Notes: a model not told the origin generated them from the letters alone. Counted from the first letter of the stretch, positions 1 through 7,292 are shown. The stretch is 13,085 nucleotides of DNA from Syntrophaceae bacterium (GCA_003165115.1 PLSJ01000405.1:440-13524); one strand, 5' to 3'. Numbers and translations are program-made.

Positions 1-167
1 ATCGCCATCAGGCCGCCGGACAGCATCAATACCTCCGCCGGTCTCATCTCCACCCGGTGGGCGAGCCACGCGATGACGATGATGATAGCCAGGACGGCAC
101 CGGTGGAAACGCTGCCGTCGTCGTTGCTCACCAGCCCCCAGAAGAACTTTCCAACGAAGGCTTTCAT
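1..167 (-). CDS. Partial small membrane protein, holin-like, cut by the window edge
   Basis: The frame starts at ATG 167, overlapping the previous stop as ATGA, and stays open for 55 codons to the window edge. It begins M-K-A-F-V-G-K-F-F-W-G-L-V-S and has a hydrophobic helix A-V-L-A-I-I-I-V-I-A-W-L-A, then E-V-L-M-L-S-G-G-L-M at the edge, likely a second membrane segment. The N-terminal amphipathic part with N-D-D-G-S-V-S-T-G is typical of small phage holin-like proteins next to endolysins. The ribosome site is poor (AAAAAGGG touches the start), so it depends on coupling. The C-terminus is outside the window. Confidence 0.6.
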   Translation of the reverse strand, partial: MKAFVGKFFWGLVSNDDGSVSTGAVLAIIIVIAWLAHRVEMRPAEVLMLSGGLMA

Positions 168-337
168 CCCTTTTTCGCCTGGCCGACGGCGGCTTCGATT
201 GCGTCCACGGTCTGCCTCGCCGTTGCCGTTACCTCTTTCGCCGCCGCTATCTTGCGGACGAAATAGGCGTGCCGGACCTCGTAATAGACGATCGCCGCGA
301 CCACCGCCATGATTCCGATGACGATCCCTGCGAGCAT
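164..337 (-). CDS. Small membrane protein, 57 aa, internal start in the hydrolase frame
   Basis: The product starts M-L-A-G-I-V-I-G-I-M-A-V-V-A-A-I-V-Y-Y, a single transmembrane helix, followed by V-R-H-A-Y-F-V-R-K-I and an Ala/Thr/Glu/Lys amphipathic helix ending G-Q-A-K-K-G. The size and layout fit a small lysis accessory or holin-like protein. It is in the same frame as the 219-aa hydrolase, so both a free 57-aa form and a fused form may be made. The stop overlaps the next ATG as ATGA. No family is recognised. Confidence 0.6.
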   Translation of the reverse strand: MLAGIVIGIMAVVAAIVYYEVRHAYFVRKIAAAKEVTATARQTVDAIEAAVGQAKKG

Positions 338-823
338 GTTGCCCTCCTTATTACAGGCCTCAACCGGCCTTTTTTTATCCACCCAGAAGGTGGTTGTCCC
401 CCACTTCGCGACCATCGTTTGCCTCGCCTCATAGTCGGGATGGACGTGCTCCTCCCGGAAATAGAGCACGTCGTCCCGGCCGAACGGGTTCGGGATGTGG
501 CCCGACAGCACGCCCGCCGCGACCCCTTCCGCAACCTTCAGCGCCTTGTCGGCCTCATACCGGCCGTCCCAATCGCGGGCGACGGCGACCGACGGGCCGT
601 ACTCGGGGTCGTTCGAGTTGTATTCCGAAAACTGGTTGGGCTTGAGCACTACTTCGTGCACCGTCTTGCCCATCCAGGAGGGATGCGCAACCCGGAGCAT
701 GATTACCCAGGCTATCCCCACCTGGGCATCAACGGGCTGGTTGCGCGCCTCCATATAGACGGTCAGCGCGACGAGCTGCGCGTCGGTAAGTCTTTCAAAT
801 ATAGGTGCGTCTTGGGGCTTCAT
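164..823 (-). CDS. SleB-family cell-wall hydrolase (endolysin) read through into a C-terminal membrane segment, 219 aa
   Basis: The enzyme is predicted to cut peptidoglycan at lysis. The SleB/Hydrolase_2 pattern is clear: L-T-D-A-Q-L-V-A-L-T-V-Y-M-E-A-R (probable catalytic Glu25), V-G-I-A-W-V-I-M-L-R-V, K-P-N-Q-F-S-E-Y, and Y-F-R-E-E-H-V-H-P near residues 121-129. The domain is complete by about Lys150. The reading frame then passes through an A7 run into a segment (from Met163) with one transmembrane helix and a charged helix. That segment has its own ATG and perfect Shine-Dalgarno site, so it looks like a separate gene joined in frame. In the -1 frame the hydrolase would end at TGA 362-360 after K-K-K-A-G, at 154 residues. 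The start at 823 overlaps the 67-aa gene as ATGA with GGAGG about nine bases upstream. Confidence 0.75.
   Translation of the reverse strand: MKPQDAPIFERLTDAQLVALTVYMEARNQPVDAQVGIAWVIMLRVAHPSWMGKTVHEVVLKPNQFSEYNSNDPEYGPSVAVARDWDGRYEADKALKVAEGVAAGVLSGHIPNPFGRDDVLYFREEHVHPDYEARQTMVAKWGTTTFWVDKKRPVEACNKEGNMLAGIVIGIMAVVAAIVYYEVRHAYFVRKIAAAKEVTATARQTVDAIEAAVGQAKKG
342..349 (-). promoter_or_regulatory. Strong internal Shine-Dalgarno site for the 57-aa membrane protein
   Basis: AAGGAGGG lies four bases (CAAC) before ATG 337 and is one of the best ribosome binding sites in the window. Its presence inside an open hydrolase frame shows that translation can start at Met163 whatever happens upstream. Confidence 0.75.
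370..376 (-). other. A7 run in the hydrolase gene, possible slip or indel site
   Basis: The coding strand reads GAT AAA AAA AGG. Moving -1 here gives GAT AAA AAA AAG GCC GGT TGA, which ends the hydrolase cleanly just before the next ribosome binding site. Staying in frame fuses it to the membrane segment. Runs of seven A are known places for transcriptional or ribosomal slipping and for sequencing indels. Confidence 0.6.
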
Positions 824-1023
824 TTCTTGTGTCCTCCCTGTTGCATGACCGTATTATGCGCCCCCTCCAGTGTCGAGAGCCGTTTTTCGTGGTTGTCCAT
901 ATGGGTCCACAGCTCCGTCTGGTTCCTGTCGATTTGGCGTAAGGTCCTGACGATGAACCAGCCGATGACGGCTATTACCAGATACACATACGGGTTAAGC
1001 TGTGCCATGATCTGTTGCGCCAT
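820..1023 (-). CDS. Small membrane protein with coiled coil, holin/XhlA-like position, 67 aa
   Basis: One transmembrane helix (P-Y-V-Y-L-V-I-A-V-I-G-W-F-I-V, about residues 11-25) is followed by a charged amphipathic helix with H-E-K-R-L-S-T-L-E-G, a pattern of small lysis-cassette proteins of the haemolysin XhlA type. The N-terminus is probably outside and the coiled coil in the cytoplasm, judging by Arg after the helix. It lies immediately upstream of the cell-wall hydrolase with an ATGA overlap, so a part in holin function or endolysin release is likely. AGGGGG lies six bases before ATG 1023. Met6 is a possible second start, a dual-start layout seen in some holins, but this is weak. Confidence 0.7.
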   Translation of the reverse strand: MAQQIMAQLNPYVYLVIAVIGWFIVRTLRQIDRNQTELWTHMDNHEKRLSTLEGAHNTVMQQGGHKK

Positions 1024-1063
1024 CCTTTGCCCCCTATCGAGCTTCTTTAGTTTTGCGCCCGAC

Positions 1064-2815
1064 CTACCTCGCCAACAAAGACTGGATTGCGTTCGTCAGG
1101 ACCGATGCCAAGTATGAGTATCCCAGGAACGTCGGATGCACTCCGGAGACGAACAGCGTGGAGTCGGACGCCGCGGCTACAGGTCCCATCGTCGTATCTC
1201 CCCCGTAATCAACCACGGCGTTGGCGAAGGTCTGGTACTCGGTCACGATCATGGTGTTGAGTGCAAGCCGAGCGGTCTCGAAGCCACCTGCTGTCTGCCC
1301 TCCCGAGAACGAGCCGGTCCTGGGCAGTATCGTACCCACGATCACCTTGTACCCCGCCGTCTGGTACGCCTGGCCCCTCGTCTGTATCGCCGCGTAGGTG
1401 GTGGTGGCCGAGATATTGGCGGCCAGGTCGTTTGTGCCTATAAACATGTGCATTATCCTGGTCTTCGCGGGCACTGTCGCCAGTACCGAAATCTTGAGAG
1501 CCGTGGTGTAGGCCATGGCGGTGACCTGCTGACCGCTGAGCCCGAAGTTGAATACTTCCAATGGTCTTCCCCAGCTTTCCGCGAATTGGTTTACGAACGT
1601 GTTGCCTACGGGCTGCGTTGCGGATGGAGAATACCCCGCCGTTATGGAATCCCCCTCAAAGGCAAGCAACTCCCTGTCTTGGGGGTATATACCGAAATTG
1701 GCGTACGCCGCCACCTTGAGCGCGGCCTGGTCGGATGCGGATAACGCGGAGTTGTAGACGAAGAACGCCAGGGCGTCGGCCTGCATGGAATACCCTGATG
1801 TAGTATCGGAGCCGAGAATGACGCCCGTGGATGCACCGCTATAGCCGGTCGTACCGCTTGACTCGGTCGTGTCGTTCTCGGACCACGTCGCGGTCGTGCT
1901 GCTCACCATCATATCCACCACGGGCGCGGCTGTCTGCAATGCGAAGAGGTCAAGGACAATGTTGGTTGACGCGTGGTTGAGGTTAAGGCCCCTCCCGCCT
2001 ATGCCGACCATCAACCACAACTGCGCCGACGAGCTGCCCAAAGTCCACATAGCCTTGCCCGTCGTGGTGTAGCCGCTGCCCTGCCTGCCCACGAATACCA
2101 GGGAACAATTGCCGATGCTGGTGACCGGCATTGCGGCATTTATGAGCTGTTTGTCCGCTACCGTCGTGTAGGCGTCAAACGAGATTACCCGTCTCCCTCC
2201 CATCGTATAGGAATATATTTGCGGCATGCTCGCGGCCGTGGCCTGGGTGATGTTGTAGCCGTTCGCTGTCTGGTCGTACCAGGTGGAGACGCCGCACGTG
2301 GTGCCCCTGCAAAAGGCGTCCGCGAGTGCCCAGTCCGCCTCTCCGCTTGAAAGGAAGGGGATGTCCTTGGTCGTCGAATCGGAGGCGCGCGTGATGGTGA
2401 AAGCGTTACCCGCATACGCCTTGAGGAGCTTGATGACGCCGTATGCTCCCAGAGGCGCGGTAGCCGTTGCGTCTCCGGGGAGGACGTTGGAGTTCGCGGG
2501 CGCTTGCCACATCGCGGCTGACGCCGTGTTGCGCTTATTTAACCATACCTGGCCCCTGTATTGCCAGTAATTGCCGACAGAATAGGCCGATGCTGTGTCG
2601 TCGGTCGCCTGTGGGGGCCGCATGTTGAGAGGGGCCGTCATGAGGCTCACGGAACCGGACGTGTACGCCGTCCCCGTGAGCGTCCCGCCGGTGATGGCGA
2701 CGGCGGAGGCGTTCTGAAGGGCCATGGTGCCGCCGCCCGCGCCGTTTATCCCGCTCGCAAGGAGGGCGCAGGGGACCATGCAAAAGACAAGGCAGATGAG
2801 TATGAGCTTTTTCAT
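1064..2815 (-). CDS. Exported SGNH/GDSL esterase with GH54-like lectin domain, 583 aa
   Basis: The protein probably removes acyl groups from carbohydrate outside the cytoplasm or on the host surface. Residues 1-22 are a Sec signal peptide (K-K-L-I-L-I-C-L-V-F...A-L-L-A-S-G). Residues about 125-375 form a concanavalin-like domain with the R-A-S-D-S..., A-F-C-R-G-T-T-C-G and W-Y-D-Q-T-A-N-G-Y-N motifs known from arabinofuranosidase B (GH54) and phage tail proteins. Residues 383-583 form an SGNH hydrolase: nucleophile Ser390 in G-D-S-I-T-A-G-Y, Gly425 in N-F-G-L-S-G, Asn462 in G-T-N-D, and His560 in S-G-V-H-P. The Asp usual three residues before His is Ser557. ATG 2815 overlaps the previous stop in TGATG and follows GGAGGAG. 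The frame upstream to 3184 shadows the 131-aa gene and is left out. Confidence 0.85.
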   Translation of the reverse strand: MKKLILICLVFCMVPCALLASGINGAGGGTMALQNASAVAITGGTLTGTAYTSGSVSLMTAPLNMRPPQATDDTASAYSVGNYWQYRGQVWLNKRNTASAAMWQAPANSNVLPGDATATAPLGAYGVIKLLKAYAGNAFTITRASDSTTKDIPFLSSGEADWALADAFCRGTTCGVSTWYDQTANGYNITQATAASMPQIYSYTMGGRRVISFDAYTTVADKQLINAAMPVTSIGNCSLVFVGRQGSGYTTTGKAMWTLGSSSAQLWLMVGIGGRGLNLNHASTNIVLDLFALQTAAPVVDMMVSSTTATWSENDTTESSGTTGYSGASTGVILGSDTTSGYSMQADALAFFVYNSALSASDQAALKVAAYANFGIYPQDRELLAFEGDSITAGYSPSATQPVGNTFVNQFAESWGRPLEVFNFGLSGQQVTAMAYTTALKISVLATVPAKTRIMHMFIGTNDLAANISATTTYAAIQTRGQAYQTAGYKVIVGTILPRTGSFSGGQTAGGFETARLALNTMIVTEYQTFANAVVDYGGDTTMGPVAAASDSTLFVSGVHPTFLGYSYLASVLTNAIQSLLAR

Positions 2816-3210
2816 CACTTCTCCTCCGTCCATCCGACGGCGGCGGACCCGCTTGCCGTGATGCAGTACCAGCTCACGTCGCCGTTTGAGCGGTCGAAGG
2901 TGGCGGAGAGGTATTGCGTGCCCAGGAGCACACCTGCGTTGGATGTGCTGATGTCCGCCCGGGGCGCGATGTAGACGGGCGTCGTCGACTGGTTCTGGAA
3001 GGTGACGGAGAGCCTGCCGTGCGGCTGCGTCCCGCCTGATGCGGTCGTCGCATAGAGCAGCGTCGGGGAGTTGCCGCAACTGACCTGCCCGGAGGCGGGG
3101 GCGCTTCCGAGGGCGGTAACCGCGGCCCCCTGGGCTCGCGCGAGTGTGGCCGCGCAGATCGCGAGCAGCGGCAGGACGGCCCAAAATATCGGTCTTTTCA
3201 TCATGTTCAT
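2815..3210 (-). CDS. Small decoration-like protein with signal peptide, 131 aa
   Basis: The first 26 residues are a clear Sec signal peptide: basic start (M-N-M-M-K-R), hydrophobic W-A-V-L-P-L-L-A-I-C-A-A-T-L, and an A-R-A-Q-G cleavage region. The mature part is beta-rich: L-L-Y-A-T-T, L-S-V-T-F-Q-N-Q-S-T-T-P-V-Y-I, G-V-L-L-G-T-Q-Y-L, W-Y-C-I-T-A-S-G-S, G-W-T-E-E. This layout is like small phage surface-decoration domains made in the cytoplasm, so a signal peptide is odd. Two Cys in the mature part could form a disulfide after export. AGGAG stands six to seven bases before ATG 3210, and the stop overlaps the esterase start in TGATG. Products may be an exported pair. The function is unknown. 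Confidence 0.75.
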   Translation of the reverse strand: MNMMKRPIFWAVLPLLAICAATLARAQGAAVTALGSAPASGQVSCGNSPTLLYATTASGGTQPHGRLSVTFQNQSTTPVYIAPRADISTSNAGVLLGTQYLSATFDRSNGDVSWYCITASGSAAVGWTEEK

Positions 3211-3224
3211 CTCGATCTCCTTAT

Positions 3225-5603
3225 TTATTTGACGATATTGACCTTCACGTCATCGATCAGGACGGTCCCCGCGTTGACCGGGTACAGGTCCACGACGATA
3301 GCGAAGTGGGTCGCCCAATCGGGCGCCTGCGGCAGCGTCCCGTAATATCCCCCTCCCAGCGGGAACGTGCCCGCGTTGACGGCGGCCCAGGCGGGCGCGC
3401 TCACGATGGCGTTGCATATCTGCACGTCCCTCACGTTCGAGAAAACAGTTTGACCCGGCATAACCCCTTGAGTCAACAGGCAATACCAGTGCAGGTAAAT
3501 ATTGAACGGCTGCGCGCCCTTGGCCCACAGCTCGAAGAAAGGGCGCTCGCCCCCACGGATGGGGAATGCCATCGCGACGGCCCCGGCCGCGGACGCCCCC
3601 GAGCTTTTCGCGATGCTCAGGCACTGCGTGCCCGAGTGATGGTCGGATGCGCTTAAGGACGCCGTTACCGTCGAGGACGCGAGCCTTCCGGTGATGCCGC
3701 CGCCGTCCGCCACGACATAGATATTGTCGAGGACGTAGGAAGGGTTCTCGAAACCCCCGTCCACCGTGACGTCCGTGTAGTCCGAAATGAGCGGCAGCAG
3801 GGAGCCGGGGTTGTCCGGGTCGAGCCTCGCCGCATGGACGAAGCTGCCGCCGTTGCCGATATTACCGATGAGCCTGCCGCCGCTCACCGAGACATTCATG
3901 TAGAGGCTGTCCAGGATGACCCCGCAGCGGTTCGACCCCTGGTTGTTGATATTGACGAGGGCGGCGTACTGGGGACCGCCGGCGCTCATCGGTCCGACGG
4001 AAAGATACCCTCCCCGCATCTCGAAGACGCCGTTGTTCCCGAAGACCCCGATCGCGGCGTCGAGCGGCGCCAGCGACGCCGTTTCCACGTGACACCCCAA
4101 AAGATGCAGCTTGTACCCGTCGAGGTTGAAGAGCCTCGCCGTCGTCGATGAGCCGTTCATGTAAAGGAAGGACGCGCCGATGAAGTAGATGTCCTGCCCG
4201 TTGCCGCCTTCCGCGTCCAGGTACCAATTGGCGCCCCCGTAAAACTCGCCGCCGAAGAACCTGATCTCGGATGCGTAATCGGTCCCGCCCGAGGGGATTT
4301 TCACGTGCGTGTTGCAGTAGGTGACGCTCGTCTGAAAGCAGGATATATTGTAGGCGTTGCTGTAAAACTCGATCCCCACGTCGAAATGATCGACCTGGAC
4401 CCGGAGCATGGAGCCGTGGCTCGGCCCCTGCCCGGACCCGTTCAGCGTTTCGAACAGGATACCGATGGTCCCGGCAGCGCTTCCCCCGTACAGCCTGAAG
4501 CCCTCCAGCCGGTTCATGCCCTGCGTATAGGGCGGGTTGACACTGCCCGTCGCCGTGATGGCCGCGCCCGTTGTGATCGCCGTCGCATCGATGACGCCAT
4601 TGTCGCCCCTGAGGCTCGCGTAAGAGAGGTCGATGCTCACCCCCGATGCGAGCGCGCAGGATGCCGGCAGCGTCACCGTGAGCGGCAGGTTCGATGCCAC
4701 GATAGAGTCGTTGGCCGCCTGGATGGCCGTGTCCCACGCGTCGCTTCCCGAATAGAACCACGCGGCCGGGACTTCGGTGACCGCGTTCGGTCCCCAGACC
4801 ACCTGCGACCCGCTGAAGCCCGAAAACGCCCGCCCGGACGCGGAGAAAGGCCCGTTGATGGTGAGGCCGCCCCCGGCGTCCGTAATGAGGCCGCCTTCCG
4901 CCACATGGATGCTTATGTTCGCGGGGACGACCGTAGAGGCGGTCACCGCCGTGGGCACGTTGACGAGGATGCTCATCGGGGCCGCGCCTATGGCCGCCAC
5001 CGCGGAGGTCAGGGAGGCGTAATTCGATATGTAGACGGGCGGGGCGGGCAAGCTGCCGTGCAGCGGGGTAAGGATGCCCGTGGAGACCGCCGAAAGCCCC
5101 TGGTCGAGAGCGCCTTCGTCCCAGCTCACCGTAACGGTCGTGGCCAGGGGTGAGCCGGAAGACGCGGACGCCGTGATGGTCCCGTAGATCGTCCCCGCCG
5201 AGACGATGGCCTGGACCCGCATCCCGGTCTGGTCCCCCGGCGTGGAAAACTGCGACCCGCTCACGTAGGTAAGCAAAAGGGCCTGGCTTATCCACTGGCC
5301 CACCCCTGCGCCCGCAGCGGGAGAGGAAGAGACGTTGTCCCTCGACCAGACGAGGTTCCCGGCCGCGTCGTGAAGCACCAGCTTCGTATAGCCGGAGAGC
5401 CACACGTCCGCCTCGCCGCTCGGGTCGAGGACCACGGGGTTCGTGTTCACCACGAGGCCGCCCGCGTCGGCATAGCTCGCCTTGAGATACCCGAAACCCG
5501 ACGTGCCGGGCTGCAGGGTCCAGAGGTTACCCCCCGACAGAGGGTTGCCCGTGCCGGGGGCGAAGGCCTTGAATCGCGGGTATGGGGCAATGCTTACGGT
5601 CAT
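3225..5603 (-). CDS. Tailspike/tail fibre with pectate-lyase-like beta-helix, 792 aa
   Basis: This is the likely receptor-binding, polysaccharide-recognising or -cutting tail protein. Residues 1-90 form a common phage tail N-terminal module: Y-P-R-F-K-A-F...G-N-P-L-S-G-G-N-L-W-T, then S-Y-A-D-A-G-G, N-T-N-P-V-V-L-D-P-S-G-E-A and Y-T-K-L-V-L-H-D-A-A-G-N. Residues about 105-180 match another frequent adaptor module (T-G-M-R-V-Q-A-I-V, Y-G-T-I-T, T-T-V-T-V-S-W-D-E-G). Around 270-300 a D-A-W-D-T-A-I-Q-A-A motif marks the start of a pectate-lyase-type right-handed beta-helix, which runs to about residue 600. The last 170 residues resemble a carbohydrate-binding jelly roll, ending in G-T-V-L-I-D-D-V-K-V. 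GAGGTG lies four bases before ATG 5603. Catalytic residues cannot be assigned by eye. Confidence 0.85.
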   Translation of the reverse strand: MTVSIAPYPRFKAFAPGTGNPLSGGNLWTLQPGTSGFGYLKASYADAGGLVVNTNPVVLDPSGEADVWLSGYTKLVLHDAAGNLVWSRDNVSSSPAAGAGVGQWISQALLLTYVSGSQFSTPGDQTGMRVQAIVSAGTIYGTITASASSGSPLATTVTVSWDEGALDQGLSAVSTGILTPLHGSLPAPPVYISNYASLTSAVAAIGAAPMSILVNVPTAVTASTVVPANISIHVAEGGLITDAGGGLTINGPFSASGRAFSGFSGSQVVWGPNAVTEVPAAWFYSGSDAWDTAIQAANDSIVASNLPLTVTLPASCALASGVSIDLSYASLRGDNGVIDATAITTGAAITATGSVNPPYTQGMNRLEGFRLYGGSAAGTIGILFETLNGSGQGPSHGSMLRVQVDHFDVGIEFYSNAYNISCFQTSVTYCNTHVKIPSGGTDYASEIRFFGGEFYGGANWYLDAEGGNGQDIYFIGASFLYMNGSSTTARLFNLDGYKLHLLGCHVETASLAPLDAAIGVFGNNGVFEMRGGYLSVGPMSAGGPQYAALVNINNQGSNRCGVILDSLYMNVSVSGGRLIGNIGNGGSFVHAARLDPDNPGSLLPLISDYTDVTVDGGFENPSYVLDNIYVVADGGGITGRLASSTVTASLSASDHHSGTQCLSIAKSSGASAAGAVAMAFPIRGGERPFFELWAKGAQPFNIYLHWYCLLTQGVMPGQTVFSNVRDVQICNAIVSAPAWAAVNAGTFPLGGGYYGTLPQAPDWATHFAIVVDLYPVNAGTVLIDDVKVNIVK

Positions 5604-5617
5604 GTATCACCTCTCTC

Positions 5618-5630
5618 GCATCACTGATGC
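5618..5630. repeat. 13-bp palindrome before the tailspike gene
   Basis: GCATCACTGATGC is a perfect inverted repeat with one central base, lying in the 46-base gap between the ATP-grasp stop and the tailspike ribosome binding site. The stem is only 6 bp and no U run follows, so it is not a terminator. It could be an operator-like site or chance. Confidence 0.3.
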
Positions 5631-5649
5631 GTATCCTTTAAGTCTCTTC

Positions 5650-6891
5650 CTAGAAATTGATCCCGTACCGCTTCCCTTTATCGATCTGGTCCACGATCCT
5701 GTCCAGGCCGGTCTCGTCCATGGTCAGCCTCTTCCCCTTCACCTGCTTCGCCCTCTGCTTCACGAGGTCGACCGCTTCCTTCACGGTGTCGCCGAGGCCG
5801 ATGACCGTGCCGACGGATTCGAAGCCCGGCACGCAATAATAGTCCGCGCCCTTGCGCACCGCCATGCGGAGCTTCAGCCACCGGCGCATCTCCTTCGGGA
5901 AGCCGACGTTGACCCACCCAACCCTGGCGTCCTGCGACTCCAGCGCCAGCGCGGCCGCGTACTTGTGCGTGATGACGGGCGCCGTCTTTTTCCCCGTGGC
6001 AAGGCCGTAGACCACTTCCGTGTAGTTCCGGTAAAGCTCCGCCTGTATGGCCGCCACCCCCGGCGCCGCAAGCCTGATCGTGGGGTCGATAAGATAGGGG
6101 GTGCGGGAAGGGCCGATCCTGAACTCGGCGGAGTAGAAGAAGCGCGTCCTGTGCTTTTTGAACTCGGGCGCGAGCCCTTCGTCGACCCATCTCGCCGCGT
6201 CGGGCAGCTCGGCCTCCGTCCTGTAGACGCGCTCGATGAGCCCCGAGCCCCTCTCTTCGTAGCCGCACGCCGTCGGGAAGAGCAGCTCCCCCTCCCAGGT
6301 GATCGCGTCGATCCCCGGCTCCATGCCTTCGAGCAGCTCCTCGCAGACGAAGACCACGTCCTCCTTGTAAGGGCCGAGCTTACAGGCGATCCTGTCTACC
6401 GTCCATTCCGTCTGGTGCTCGTCGATATGCCTGAAGCTCTCCTCGACCCCCCGGAACACGTCGATCTTGATGAAGTAGTTCTTGTGCTCCCTGATGAATT
6501 TTCTCAGGGCCGTGACGCCTTTGACGCGGTGCGTCTCCTGGACGGGCAGGCCGTTCTCCTTCTGTCTCTGCCGTCCGTGCCAGCGGTCCAGCTTTTCCGC
6601 GGCCCCCGCCCCGGCCACGGGATAGTCATGCTTTTTCAGCCATTCCACGAGTCCGGCGCAGAGCGTGTCGGGGACGAAGACGAAATCGGCCGCGTCCAAA
6701 TGCTCCTCGAAGCTCACGATCCGCTCCATCCCGTCGAGGCCTTCGCCGATCTTCGCCTTGAAAGGCTCGGGGAACGCATCCACCCAGGGCACGAAGTATT
6801 TGACGGAGGCGCAGTCGCGCAGCAGCCGGAGGGCGTTTTCGGTGAACAACCCCAGGTCATAGACCAGGGCGTGCATGTGCCTGAGGTTCAT
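5650..6891 (-). CDS. ATP-grasp ligase-like enzyme, 413 aa
   Basis: The enzyme probably joins a carboxylate to an amine or thiol through an acyl-phosphate made from ATP; the substrate is unknown. Residues 1-100 resemble a pre-ATP-grasp domain (H-A-L-V-Y-D-L-G..., V-F-V-P-D-T-L-C-A-G, Y-P-V-A-G-A-G). Within the grasp fold, Y-F-I-K-I-D-V-F-R-G (Lys142) fits the ATP-binding lysine and glycine loop. V-C-E-E-L-L-E-G (183-189) fits the hinge and ribose-binding Glu. F-Y-S-A-E-F-R-I-G with L-I-D-P-T-I-R (Glu256, Asp269, Arg273) fits the metal-binding region, with D-P-T in place of the commoner E-x-N. The end segment G-T-V-I-G-L-G-D-T-V-K-E-A recalls the C-terminal part of GAR synthetase and biotin-carboxylase relatives. 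ATG 6891 is in an ATGA overlap with the 119-aa gene and follows an AGAGGA site. Met6 is an alternative start. The enzyme sits just before the tailspike. Confidence 0.75.
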   Translation of the reverse strand: MNLRHMHALVYDLGLFTENALRLLRDCASVKYFVPWVDAFPEPFKAKIGEGLDGMERIVSFEEHLDAADFVFVPDTLCAGLVEWLKKHDYPVAGAGAAEKLDRWHGRQRQKENGLPVQETHRVKGVTALRKFIREHKNYFIKIDVFRGVEESFRHIDEHQTEWTVDRIACKLGPYKEDVVFVCEELLEGMEPGIDAITWEGELLFPTACGYEERGSGLIERVYRTEAELPDAARWVDEGLAPEFKKHRTRFFYSAEFRIGPSRTPYLIDPTIRLAAPGVAAIQAELYRNYTEVVYGLATGKKTAPVITHKYAAALALESQDARVGWVNVGFPKEMRRWLKLRMAVRKGADYYCVPGFESVGTVIGLGDTVKEAVDLVKQRAKQVKGKRLTMDETGLDRIVDQIDKGKRYGINF

Positions 6892-7247
6892 GTGTTATCC
6901 TCTCCGTGCCGCATGTCGGTCCTCGTTCTTCGCCCGGCGCTGCGCTCGATCCTGTCGGGCGCACGCGGCTGCCGCAGTGGCGCGCCCAGCCAGGGCGGCC
7001 GGAAAGCCGCACGCAGCGGCGCACGGGCGACAGGGGGGTTCGCCATAAGGGGCGGACGCCGCATCCCTATTGCATCCCGCACGCGTATCTCCTGGAGCCT
7101 CTTCCATATCCGCGCGTCTTGCCGCGCATCCCCGTAGGCGGCCACGGCCACCACGTCCCGCAGGGAGGGCGGCCGGTAAGAGACGGACAACGCGTTGACG
7201 TTCCGCGCCGAAGGCGGCGGCGTCAGATAATTCATCCAATCAGCCAT
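6888..7247 (-). CDS. Hypothetical protein, 119 aa, Arg/Pro-rich
   Basis: No family is recognised. The first 60 residues look folded, with M-N-Y-L-T-P-P-P, a V-N-A-L-S-V-S-Y strand, R-D-V-V-A-V-A-A-Y-G-D-A and an Arg-rich helix R-I-W-K-R-L-Q-E-I-R-V-R-D-A. The remainder is Pro/Arg/Ala-rich and probably flexible and basic. The start at 7247 has GAGGTG four bases upstream. The stop overlaps the ATP-grasp start as ATGA, so the two proteins are probably made together. The basic tail could bind nucleic acid or an acidic partner such as the ATP-grasp enzyme, but this is speculation. A second reading of the same DNA in another frame (7239-6895) lacks a good start and is rejected. Confidence 0.65.
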   Translation of the reverse strand: MADWMNYLTPPPSARNVNALSVSYRPPSLRDVVAVAAYGDARQDARIWKRLQEIRVRDAIGMRRPPLMANPPVARAPLRAAFRPPWLGAPLRQPRAPDRIERSAGRRTRTDMRHGEDNT

Positions 7248-7292
7248 GATTCACCTCGGTTGGCCCAAGAGCCAGGGCCGGCATTCCAGTCT

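Noticed and set aside
2..20. Lipoprotein reading of the esterase signal peptide (Cys at residues 8, 12 and 16 of that protein)
   Set aside because: The residues before the cysteines do not fit a lipobox; an ordinary cleavage near A-L-L-A-S-G fits better. (The gene itself is at 1064-2815.)
269..1117. 282-codon plus-strand frame opposite the lysis cassette
   Set aside because: It lies opposite three well-supported, coupled minus-strand genes and shows no domain.
4305..5153. 282-codon plus-strand frame opposite the tailspike
   Set aside because: Arg-rich shadow translation without motifs.
3862..5403. 513-codon minus-strand frame within the tailspike gene
   Set aside because: Its translation is Arg/Gly/His-rich low-complexity, while the overlapping frame has complete tailspike modules.
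5482..7137. 551-codon open frame on the plus strand opposite the ATP-grasp gene
   Set aside because: It is a GC-rich antisense shadow: no recognisable domain, no good start site, and the minus-strand gene has clear ATP-grasp motifs and coupled starts.
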